From Pseudoscleropodium purum (lineage: Eukaryota > Streptophyta > Bryopsida > Hypnales > Brachytheciaceae), in NCBI GenBank assembly GCA_963969395.1, contig OZ017796.1, forward strand, positions 47,916,243 through 47,980,242: DNA of 64,000 nucleotides, in the 5' to 3' direction. Positions 24,409 to 35,328 of the stretch are shown here, piece after piece (the first letter of the stretch is position 1; the number at the start of each line of letters is the position of its first letter). A program made the position numbers and the translations under genes. Below the pieces are notes generated by a model. It searched no databases and was not told the origin of the DNA. It saw nothing but the letters and a program-made list of their open reading frames with translations.

Positions 24409-24861
24409 TCAGCGCCGTTTCCTGTGATACCGAGTGTGGGTCTTGCAGTAGCCTTTGGGGAAACGGCGACGGCGTCGGTGGTGGCGGCGACGTCGATGGG
24501 AGCGGCGGCGGCGGTGAGATCGACGCCGTCGGTGGCTTCTGAGATATCGGACATGGGTCTTGCAGTAGCCTTTGGGGGAGCGGCGACGATGTCGGCTTGG
24601 CACCTCCACTTTGTCGCCCTCGTTGTCTTCGGTCTTTTTCAGCTTGTACACCTCAGCAGGAGTCTTCTCCACCTTGCCACTTCGCACCAGGCCTTGCAAA
24701 GCACCTGTAAGTCTCTTTTCGTTGGTGCTGTCCAGTTTCGTGGAGTAGTTGACTTCCAGGTGCTTGCGAATTTGTGCCAAGCTGACACCTTTGCGCTGCT
24801 TCAAATGAAGCATGGTGTTCCGCAGCATCGATGTCAATTGCTTTGTCGGTGTGGTCTTCAT
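24409..24861 (-). CDS. Linker histone H1 / protamine-like sperm nuclear protein (150 aa)
   Basis: Residues 5-76 form an H15 (globular H1) domain: the TKQLTSMLRNTMLHLKQRKG helix, then SLAQIRKHLE, RLTGALQGLVRSGKVEK and a YKLKK end. Linker histones bind nucleosomal DNA at the dyad. Instead of the usual Lys/Ala/Pro tail, residues 89-150 hold about 27 Arg in 62 residues, with blocks of RRRR separated by SH or HH. Two copies of PKGYCKTH-x-RY contribute Cys100 and Cys139. H1-derived, arginine-rich protamines are known from liverwort sperm, so I infer a male-germline chromatin protein. The start is the first ATG after an in-frame stop; a GTG further upstream extends the frame by eight codons. The tail continues the H15 frame with no shift. 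An ordinary somatic H1 with an odd tail is the alternative. Confidence 0.75.
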   Translation of the reverse strand: MKTTPTKQLTSMLRNTMLHLKQRKGVSLAQIRKHLEVNYSTKLDSTNEKRLTGALQGLVRSGKVEKTPAEVYKLKKTEDNEGDKVEVPSRHRRRSPKGYCKTHVRYLRSHRRRRSHRRRRSHRRRRHHRRRRRFPKGYCKTHTRYHRKRR

Positions 24862-25637
24862 TTTCTCTGGATTGCCCAGCCTCACGATACTCGGAGACGA
24901 GGATTGGTACTTCGCTGCTTAGATCGTCAGCCACTAAGAATCATCCTCAAACTCTGAGCATCTCTAGATCACAACTACCAGTAGTTCCCTGCAGAAATGA
25001 TCCAAGTACAGAAATATAGCTCTATTATATGCACTTGGTTTTGCAAGAATCGTGTCTCGTCTGGAAGGTTGCATGTTTCCGTAAAAGCTACGTCTTTTGG
25101 GAACAGTCACGGTCGATGGACTGATTCTGGACCGAACATACCATTCCATACTTGTACGGCTGGCAGTGTACAAGAATAGAATTTACATATACAACTTCTG
25201 TACAATTCACAATGCCTTCCCACTCTGTAATGCACATTGAACGAGCTGTCCATTTGGATACTCATATCGTGCTGCCAAAAATTGGTGTTCCACAAGAAAT
25301 ACGGAGTAAAAACTTTTATATGCATACCTCCTGTGTTCATTAATAATCCCAGGAATGCATCAAAAGTACTACATTCTCAATACAGTACAGTCTTGATAAT
25401 AATGGAAAGTAATAGGCCTTCCCGAATGTCATAAATGGATATAGCAGGAGTCGATTAGAAGCATCCTAGATTCGGTCCTTTCTTGAAAACGTACTCACAA
25501 GCATGAAAGACGATACAAAATCACTGAGGTAAAACCGATCACCCATCAAGTACCCATAGAAAACTAGTTAGAAGCGAATTCCTCCTTTTACTGCAAAAAG
25601 ATGAGAACTTCAGAAAACTGTAGAGAAGCTGGTTAGT
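24862..25637 (-). other. Intergenic between the eL43 and H1-like genes
   Basis: Holds the 3' region of eL43 and the upstream region of the H1-like gene, both on the minus strand. No additional reading frame is convincing. A specific promoter element was not recognised. Confidence 0.4.
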
Positions 25638-27031
25638 CTAGCTCTCTGTAGCTTCCCTCAAACGCCTGATAGTACTGCGAACAGTCACTGCCGCTGCCGT
25701 GCTGCAGCAGGAAAAAAAACGAGATTAGCCTACAAATGGATTCAACGTATATTTCACATCTAACCTTGAAAAAAGTGACCGCTGCTACAGTTCTAAACAT
25801 TCCTCACGCACTAATTACAATATTTGCGCGTAGAATGTCCCCTACACTCCTAAAGATGGAAAATGACCTCTAAACAATTACTAAATCAGCATCCCCCACT
25901 AATGAAAGCCTGAAACTCGAGAAATCAAGATTAGCGTTCGTGAATAATTTTGAGACCTCCAACACATTCTCACAGAATTGGTACTCCTAGATTAAGGACG
26001 GGTTGTAATCTTACTTCAAAGTGTAGGCACCACCAGCTTTAACCTTGCCACAATCCTTGCAGTTCCAAATCCCAACAGCTTTCCTCTTCACTGCAAACTG
26101 CGGACCCACCCACCCCCCAAAAAAAAAACCTTCAGAATAAAATGAAACGCTGGTATGAAAAGTTGGTAAATGTGGGCTCACGTGAGTTTTATAATACGAA
26201 CTCAGTCAACTCAAGTGATCAATACCAACTCTGAAAGTTAACTCAAATTTTATCGAAAAAATAAACGCTCTTTGCAGGAAGCTGACCTTTCCACAGAACT
26301 CGCAGAAGTATTTGGAGTGCTGACTGACCTCCATCTTCTTAATTTGCTTCCTCAAACTGGCACCATACCGTGTTCCTGTAATCAATTATCAGATTTAAAT
26401 CGTGATCATTGAGCTTGACTTCAAGATGCTTTATTGGATAGGAACTATAAACCCAGCGGAATTCGCCACTAGAAAAATTCAGGTCTCCCATAGAAAGACG
26501 CATGGAGAAGCCACTCGCTGCTTTCCCTCTAGCAGGAGCATAGCACGCACAAAATTAATTCATAGAAATCTGTAAATGAGCTACGAGCTGGATTTCGAGA
26601 TGTGAATGACGACATACCGTACTTGCCGACGATTCCGGCTTTCTTCGTCCGCTTCGTCTGTCGGATGGATACAAAAGCACAGTGCAGAAGTGAATGTTAG
26701 AGCTGCTCACAGTCATGGCGCATCCGAGCCACCAATTGTTTCCAGTCAGGCGTGAGAGAAGCCATCATGACAAGATCTACTACTGCATCTACCCCGTACA
26801 TTGCAATCCGTCGATTCGCGTCCACACTAGCTAGCAATGGCAGTCGCGCGACGTGTTCTATACTCAATATCAAATCGGCATCATCATGTAACTAACACAA
26901 ACGAAGTGGAACAGATAGCGGAGAGTGATAGGTCCAGATTTGAGAGGGAAACCGAAGTAGCCAGGAAACAAAGAGCAGGGGAGGGAAGCATATAAGTTGG
27001 GGGGGGGGGGGGGGGGAGACTGACTAACCAT
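25638..27031 (-). CDS. 60S ribosomal protein eL43 (L37a), 92 aa
   Basis: Large-subunit ribosomal protein. Five coding exons on the minus strand: 27029-27031 (ATG alone), 26618-26657, 26287-26375, 26015-26097 and 25638-25701. They join in phase to 93 codons including TAG, which is the exact family length of 92 residues. The product starts [20 protein letters not shown] and has a zinc ribbon with Cys39, Cys42, Cys57 and Cys60 (CEFC and CKDC). It ends with the basic [12 protein letters not shown] helix. An intron directly after the ATG is common in plant ribosomal protein genes. That first intron holds a homopolymer of 18 C on the coding strand. Confidence 0.95.
26999..27016. repeat. G18 homopolymer
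   Basis: Eighteen consecutive G on the plus strand, inside intron 1 of the eL43 gene and only a few bases from its splice donor. Its length should be polymorphic and is hard to sequence. Confidence 0.9.
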
Positions 27032-28919
27032 GGCGGTAGGACGAAGCGCGGCACGGCACTTTACTGCGCGACTGACTCGAGCGGAGCGGAGGGCCTCGCC
27101 TGCACAGAGATGAGGGAGAGAGAGAAATCCCGTTTGAATTCACCACACCTTTCTAGGGTTTGCAAAGAACCTCCCTCCCAAACCTACTTCGACCTCCTCC
27201 AAATTAGGGTTCAGGTAACGAGTCCTATTGTCGCCACAATTTACAATTTCCAGTTCGATCCCCTAATCTTTCTTGTAGACATGATTATTTAAGAATTAAG
27301 CCAGTAGGAAGTGGTTTCAGTGACATGAGTGCATAGTTTCTCTAATTTTTGGGAGTGCAGCTAGAATATATACAAGCACCACTAGGCTCCCCAAAATTGA
27401 AAAAGTAGAGATTTGATAATAGTCATGTTTCATCCCATAACTAAAAAAAATTCAAAATAGTAGTTGCCATGTCAAGAACCCACGATGTCCACTTTCTTGC
27501 ATAGGAAGTTGTTCCTTAATCCTTGTGCATTAGAGCAGAGTAGACATTTTTTGGACACTAAAAAATTGGGAGTTGTGGAATATCATGTTCATCAAATATT
27601 ATAATCTCAAAATTTGCATGGTAGATTCTCTTATAAATTGTATATTTGCACTCATCAATAAATTGGCTTCAAATCTCAACCATAAAAAACATCAAATACT
27701 TTGAGTAGTTCTCAAACCATTCTAAATTTTCTAAATCCAACAAAAAAAAAACTCACTTTTGTTGTTTTCTCTATGACTCATAGGACTTAATCCAATAAAA
27801 TTCTTTCATATTTAAATCCGAAAGTGCTTCAAAATAGTCATATCAAAAGCAAGGCTAAAATCTTCATCTATATGTATTATGTAACAAATCCAATTTTAGT
27901 ATTCTCTAATTAACTCTTACTAGTCCATCTTCCTAAAATTTTTGAATAAATATTCCCATTGATTGCAAGTTCAATTTGCTTAAACTTCAAAATGTAGGCT
28001 TTTTTAGCACTTCCTATAGATGAGGTTTGCTACTAAAGGTGAAAAAATAAAACTATTGTTAACTTTTACAAGAATTTGATAACCATAATATCTATTGGTG
28101 AATATGTTCTAGTAAACAATCAGTATCTTTTATTTTTATTTTTATTCAATAATTTTTTAAATTGAATACAAAAGACAATTTTCTATATTTTTTTCTACCT
28201 ACATTGTCAGCAAAATAAAGCTCTTTATAACTTTCACCTCATTATTTAAAATCAAATGATGGTTCAAATGCTTCTTAAGTAGCAAATATCAATCTATATA
28301 ATCAAATAAAATTAATTCATATTTTTTAGAATATTATTTTTCTACTAGATTTGAATTGAAAAAAACCCTTCTAACTTTCACGTAGAAAGTTATTATTTTT
28401 ACACATTTCTATAGATGTTGAATAGAATATTTAGAATATCAAATTGGATTTTGACATCAATTTTGTGTAGAACATGGACTTCAACAAATTATGGATATTT
28501 CACAGATCTTATTTGTTATCTTCAATGTCATAATGATCATTATGATGTCATTTGGGAAATGCAAGGGGACTTCTAATAAAACATGTAATTGGCATTGTCA
28601 TTTTTATTAAGTCAACATTGTTGGTGATGTTGGCTTTGATGTAGTATGACACAACAACACATCAAATGTAAAATTTCCCATGCTATGTAGATGATGTATT
28701 CTAAATTTCATCACTTATAGAATGCCAAGTATCTTAAACACTAAAACACTAAAAATCATCTCATATTATAATTAAATCTTACAATGATAATGTAGAAAAA
28801 AAATAAAATACTATAAAATATGAAAATTTGTTGCAAATTTAATGATTTTAAACTATAAAATTTTCAAATCAAATTTTTAATATCACTACATAATATTAAG
28901 TTAAATAATTTTTTTTTGT
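27032..28919. other. AT-rich repeat-bearing DNA, no gene seen
   Basis: The first 100 bp or so are the eL43 promoter and leader side. From about 27,300 the sequence becomes strongly AT-rich. It shares phrases with 9.8-10.4 kb and 40.0-40.6 kb (ATTGCAAGTTCAA near 27,962; TATAACTTTCACCTC near 28,225), a diverged dispersed repeat. Confidence 0.5.
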
Positions 28920-30705
28920 ATATAATACAATATTTATTAATCCCTACAATTCCATGACTATATTTTCATCAAAAATGCTCAAAAACTGCCATTTCTAATA
29001 CAAAAACCAAATTTATGAAAAAAATACTTTTTTGACATAGGATTTAGGATATAGGATTTAGGATATAGGATTTTTAACCATGTGATCTTATAGTGTGTTG
29101 TGGTAAAAATTTCAAACATTTCTACTACATGGATTGCAAAATATAAACATTTAAATTCACTAAAATCATTTGTTTTTGCCCTACAAAAAGCAATGCAAGT
29201 GCACTTCACAAGTTGACTTTTCTATATTAAAAAAATGACCGAAATGGTGGTGCTTTTTTTAATTGTTTTTTGTAGACAAGTTGGCCAGATGCTTGAAAAT
29301 TTTCAAATCATTTGGAGTTGCACAACATATAGGAAAAAATGAGTAATTAGGTAGTAATACATAATGATTCAAAATACTAAATTATTAAGAAAAATGGAAT
29401 TGAAAAATGCCAATCCCAATGGTTGCAATGTTGTAATAAAAAATCTACATTCTATGATTTTATTTTTTTCCATAAAATATTGAAAATTGGATAAGATAAA
29501 GATTTCAAAGTTTATTTTAGAGTAGGGAATCTTTAACTACCCACAAACAAAAAATCTTCATAATATTTGATTCATTGATCAAAATAGAATGATTCATAGC
29601 TTTCCATATGAATAAAATTTTAGAAAACCAATTTCAAATTTTTGTTTCTAAAAGAAGTGATTTTTTCTCATTTGCCCAAATTGCCCAATTACAAAAAAAA
29701 AAGAAGATATTAGGCTATAATTTTTTACTCATATTTCCAAATGTCATGAAATTTAGTGCATATGAAATATATTCCTCATCCCCACCTTTTATTCAAATTT
29801 GGGCCAAAAATATAGAAATTCTCTAGCCACACATACTTGCCCAAAATTTCTATGTAGCCCAAAATGCAACTTGGTCCTTTAGGGGTTAAATCTTTCAAAA
29901 AATTACATATCATTACATCATATAATTTTAAAGTAAAGTTATCAAAATAATATGATTATAAAATAGAATAGAGTCTAAAATAATATAATAAAATGTCACT
30001 GACAAAACTAGGAGGTTATATAAGAGTATATTATTAAAAAATAATTATAATTTGAGACATAAATATAATATAAGGTTACAATACTAAGAATGTAATTTAT
30101 TTTAATCAATTAGAAATAAAAACTATTTTTAACAGCTTGAGGGGGAATGGAATAATAAAGTTCACAATAGAATTAATTGTAAAATTAGCATTATGTGCTT
30201 AATATATATTCTTGTTTACAAACAAGACTTGTAGGCCCTGGAGAATCACCTACAAAATCATATATAAGGAAAAATTAATTAAATACAAAACAACAATTTG
30301 ACAGAAAGGCCAAACAAAATGCATTGATATCAAATGCTTCGAAAATAGACCAATCTTATTGAATTTGCCCTCATGGCCTCATCATGTTATCATTTGTAAA
30401 TCTTTTTTGGCAAGGTTGTTACTCTTCAACATCTTCCTCTATTTACGTGCCTTGTTTTTTGCAAGGTCTAAAAAATGATTTCAATGAATTTGAATGCTTA
30501 TATTTTACAATCCATGCAATGGATTTTTATGAAAATTTTACTACATGTTCTCAAGTTAGAATACTACAAGATCCTACAATTATATGTTTCAAAATAATTT
30601 TTTTTTCAAAAATTTGGTACTTGTATTAAAAATGGCAATTTTTGAAATTTGTCAATAAAAACATAATCATGGAACTAAAGGGGTTAAATAAAAAGTGAAG
30701 TTAAT
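28920..30705. mobile_element. Unit of about 1.8 kb bounded by roughly 280-bp inverted repeats
   Basis: The segment 28,920-29,215 is homologous, in reverse complement, to about 30,430-30,705. Shared tracts include the CAATCCATG region, a TTGGTxxTTGTATTA stretch and an ATCATGGAA string. The arms are clearly diverged. The interior is AT-rich and has no transposase-like frame. The left arm carries a short GGATTTAGGATATA tandem. It is probably an old non-autonomous foldback or MITE-like element. Exact termini and target duplication were not resolved. Confidence 0.5.
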
Positions 30706-32862
30706 GATAAAAATAAACTTAAAATAAAAGTTGAAGATAGTCCATATTTCTACTACCCAGCTTCTAGTCCTTGTTTTGTTTCAACTGCTCATTGTGGTCT
30801 TTGTTTTCAGGAACACACTAACTAAAGCATGTTTTTGAGGCCATCATCTTCGTCTTTCTTTATCACTCATTTGGTGTGGGCGATCACTTCATTGTTGATG
30901 GGACTATGGTACACATGAGCTTACTCCAAATGATAGTAACAAATGCTTTGACCACACATTTTGCTTAGCTCTGATTTTCCAAATAGCTTGCCCTTTACAT
31001 AATACAACAATAGTATTCCAGAGTTGTAGGTATTGGGCCTTAACAAAAGTTTAACTCAAATTACTATTGCAAAGTTATGGCAATATGTGGTTGAGGAGAT
31101 GAACACCATTGTGGCAACGGTGCTACTTGGAGATTTTTAATGTGAAGGTTTGGTATTCAAACTTGGTGCTTGCCACTAAGGACCGCTTCACCTTTAGAGG
31201 CTTGGGCAATTTTCCTTGAGGCTAATTGCACCAAATTTTGGGCTAGAGGCCGGCCTCAACTACTTACTATAATAAGATTATAATGGGGACTAATTCTCCC
31301 AAGTGTAAAGGCCTTGAGGCCAAGAAGCTAGGCCAATTTTTTAAAAACTAGAAGGGAGAGAGAGGAGGGCTGAAATTTTGAGGGCCACTTTATACCTAAA
31401 GGTCGATTGCCTGAAATCCAATGGATGTGATTTGTTGAAAAAAATAATATTTAAAAAAATAACTTTTTTAATTGTAATATGACATTGGCCCCTATGCCAA
31501 GAATTGATCTCCCATTTTTGGTGCACCTAATTCAGCAAGCTCAAGCCATGTCAAATCATGTCTTTTTTGAATAAAAAATTAATTACACCAAATTGGCCCA
31601 ACCTCTAAGTGTAAAGGGGTTGGGACCAATTTCAGCGTTTTGTCCAATCACAAGTGAGGGTTTTTTGACCTATGGTACAGTGAATTGGCCCAGTCTCCAG
31701 ATGTAAAGCAGCCCTAAACCTGTAACAAATTATTACCGCAGCCCAGATATGGGTGATATGCTTAAATTCATCGTTGCACAGATCACCACCACTGATAAAA
31801 GTGGATGGCTCAGAGATAGTATTTGCAGGTGGGTTTCAGTTTGTGTCCTCTATATTTGATCGTTAACTTTTATATTGAGTGTTACCTCTGCTTATGGTCA
31901 GTTTGAAAACAATTGCCATTTGATGATGAGTGTGTGCCCACTAGATCAGTGAGCTCTTGCAAAGCAGCATTGCACCATGTGTAGATTTGAACCAACCTTG
32001 AAGCGACCATTTTTCATTAAACAGCATATTTCACAGTTTCAAGTCACAGTATATTTTTCTTTTCAAGTGTGTTCCATACTCTGCATAGTTTACTTGGCAT
32101 AGTTTACTTGCATAGTTTACTAGGAATGTTGTTATTAGGCACTCAAGGTGTATAGTTTACTTGGCAACTATGAAATCCAAACTAGAGTCTAATTGCTCAC
32201 ATGAGATAACTTTCTCCAAATGCGGCACATTGTTCACATAAGGTTCATGATTTGAATTCCACAAAATCAAAACCCTAAAGTTGAGAAATCACTCAAGCCC
32301 AATTAGAAATAAAGAATAAATTCAACTTCAACTAATCATACAATGTACAGTAAGATATTTATGTTCTTAGCATAGTGGAAAGTCCTCTCATGAAGAGAAA
32401 TACAAATACCTTTATATTTTTGGACTTCTATCCTGCACCTACGTGAACTCTAAACCCTAAACTAAGAAATACATTGAAAGTGGTTATTTACCATCCATTA
32501 ACAAATCTTTTACTATTTAAGTGGGGCTTGAACACTCAATGAATCTACTTTTAAATTCTTCTTGCTTTCTCTAAAGAAAGCTAATGATATCCTAAACAAT
32601 CTTTTTAAGCTTAGAAAACATTGGTAAAATAAACAAAATGCTTCTAAAAAGCATTTTAAAAATTCCTATGGCCAACACTAAACAACCTTATCTTGTACGT
32701 ATTGACCTAGGTCATTTTGGCATTGGAATTTTGAAGCTCAACAACTTGATGCTTGATCAAAATAAGGTCTCTAATATAATTTAATAGATGAAAATTTGCT
32801 TTCTTTTTCTTTTTCTTCTCACTTTTAGAAGTTACATTTACCTCCAAAGCTAAAATCTGTTA
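30706..32862. other. AT-rich intergenic, no gene seen
   Basis: Only short frames. Some stretches (30.8-31.8 kb) have more balanced composition and short fragments of possible old coding sequence, but none is recognisable. Confidence 0.4.
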
Positions 32863-34372
32863 CACTAGTAGAAAGTTTAGTGAAAAAATTAACAAAAATT
32901 TAACACAAAAGTGTTGATTTATTTTGTTGATTGGACTTATTAATTTGAGCAGTTGTTAACAAAAAAGTGTTGAATTTTATGTTAATTTTGTCATTTCAAG
33001 AGTGAAAAATAAATAAAAACTTTAAAAAAATTTGACACATACAAAAATTGACACATCATCACAAAAATGCCACCTTGGCAATTAAAACCAATGGGAAGTC
33101 TCCTCCAAGACAAGCTACCACCTAGGCCGACCAAGTGAATAGGAAGCCACCACCTAAGCAAAAGGTGCCAGTGGGGTTCAAAATTTACACCTTGTGCTTA
33201 TAGTACAAGGTTTTTACCAACACACCAAGCATCCATGTCCATGTGCACATGTCAATTACCATTTCTATTTATCTAGTTATTGCTAATTTTTTCCATTTGT
33301 TTTCAAACTCAGCAAACTTCAGAGGCCATTTAGGCATAGTAAAACAAATTTTTTCAAAAACTTTCAACCAAAAAAAAGTTGCAAGATTGAACTAACTTCC
33401 ACTTCCAAAAATTATTTTGCAATTCCAAGTCTCCAATCAAGAGTTATGGACATTCTCTTTGGTATTTTAAAACATCCTCTCTAAATTTTGTTCATAACTT
33501 TTGATTAGAGACTCATAATTGCAAAATAATTTTTGAATGTGGAATTTAACTTGATTTTTCAACTCTTATCTATTTAAAGTGTTTTGAAAAATGTTGTTTT
33601 ACTGTATCTAAATGGCCTTTGAAGTCTGCTGAGTTTGAAAAACACTGAATTTTAAATGATTATGTTAAAAAATGCAATCCATGGAACATAGAATTTCAAC
33701 CATGGTGATTTAATCCTTAAATGCCAAAGCCTTTTGAAGTGTGTTTCTATAGTGAATAAAGGATATGGGCTTATAGTTATCCCCAATGAATTAAAACAAT
33801 GTGTGATTAAAACAAGAGAAATGTAATTATCTTATTTTTAGTATGCTATGAATAAATTTTAGGGAGGGTGTTTAAAAATGTCAACAAAAGACTTCATTCC
33901 AACCCCTCTTTGAAATTTATTTGTAACTTTTGATTAAAGACTTGAAATTGCAAACAAATTTTGGGAGATGAAGGTTAGTTTGATTTAGAAACTTTTGTAG
34001 ATCAAAGTTTTTCTTAAAAAGTTTTTTTCCTATGCCTAAATGACCTCTAAGGTCTACTAATTTAAAAAAATATTGAACTGTGAATGATTAGGTTTTAAAA
34101 ACAACAACAAATTGTATATAGAATACCAACCATGGTGATTTAAACATTTTTCAAATGAAAAAACTTACATGAAATTCTTGTTAGTCAAATTAAACAAAAA
34201 AAGTGGTGATTTTTTTGTTATGTTAGAGTTGTAGTATCTCAACAAAAAAAGTGGTGATTTTGTTAATGTGTATGAGAATCAACAAAAAACTATAAAAACA
34301 GACTATATTGTATCCACTTCAACAAAAATTTGTTGATGTTTTGTTGATTTGAACACTATTTTTCTACTAGTG
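32863..34372. mobile_element. Non-autonomous CACTA-like (En/Spm) element, 1.5 kb
   Basis: Begins CACTAGTAGAAAG and ends TTTTTCTACTAGTG, so the outer 12 bases or so form matching CACTA-type terminal inverted repeats. Flanking trinucleotides are TTA and TCA, one mismatch from a 3-bp target duplication. Subterminal DNA is rich in short GTTGATT and AACAAAAA repeats, as expected for binding sites of a CACTA transposase. There is no coding capacity. The interior carries a fold-back of about 350 bp. Confidence 0.75.
33305..33660. repeat. Internal fold-back within the CACTA-like element
   Basis: Sequence from about 33,315 to 33,455 is mirrored in reverse complement at about 33,485-33,630 (tract GGCCATTTAGG ... 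CCTTTGAAG; GTCTCCAATCAAGAG ... TTGATTAGAGACTC). A third, diverged half copy lies at about 33,890-34,060. Confidence 0.7.
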
Positions 34373-35328
34373 TCACCACACTTAGTAGATGCCTCTTATA
34401 GCCTACATAAACATGACTATCATCAATTTTCAATTCAATACCAACAACAGTTTCATCACTTAGAATTTGAACCAAAATGTAATATTTATAGGTTTAGGAA
34501 TCTTTTTGCAAGAATAAATCACAAAGCATCTTACAAGCACAAAAAAATGCAAGATTCTTTAAACTTAATCCTCTTAAAATTCAAAAACTTCAAGGATCCA
34601 AAATCATTAGATGATTGACAATATAAGATCTAGATGTATTCAATTCCAAGTCATAGAACCCTTCATGTATGAAACATCAACAAATTGAATTGCATGAAGA
34701 TCCAAATTCACATCCAAAAATCAAACGCAAGAATCTAAACCCATCACTCTACCTCTCATCTCCAATGCTCTAATCAACATCTTACACCTAAACCCTAATT
34801 CCACCCCTATCCCCAAAAGGTTGATAAAATCACAAGATGATATGATGACTAATTCAAACCCATGTATGACTTGGAACCTAAAAACTTAAAAATTTACCAT
34901 CCAAATGGATGCACTGATCTTTGCCAACACAATACATTCAATCTCCTTTTGGAGAAATGGTAGCACCAATAAAGGCATCTCCTTCTTGCTTTTTAGAAGA
35001 CAAATGCTCAATTGCATACCAATGATAAGCTCTGGATTCTTTGGTATAATTAAGGTGCACGGATTTCATTGTCACATTTTTCCTATAATCACACAACACT
35101 TTCATATTAGACCAACTCCCACACCACCAACCATGTTGTTGTTTGCTAGCTACTAGCACTGCCATACTACACCCACCAAAACCTTAGTCCTACCCAGTAC
35201 TAAAAGAAGGCAAAGAGAAAATCACTAACAATGGAAGTGGAGGTTTGAAAATTTATAAACAATCCATCTTCTTCATATCTTAAACTTACCAAACCATCAT
35301 GCACAAAGTATGCCCCTCAACATTGTTG
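34373..35328. other. AT-rich spacer between the CACTA-like element and the giant element
   Basis: No gene recognised. Short plus-strand frames at 34,349-34,618 and 34,905-35,156 lack coding character. Confidence 0.45.

Noticed and set aside
24653..24934. 93-codon minus-strand frame overlapping the H1 domain
   Set aside because: It begins at a GTG rather than an ATG and lies in another frame of a clear H15 domain.
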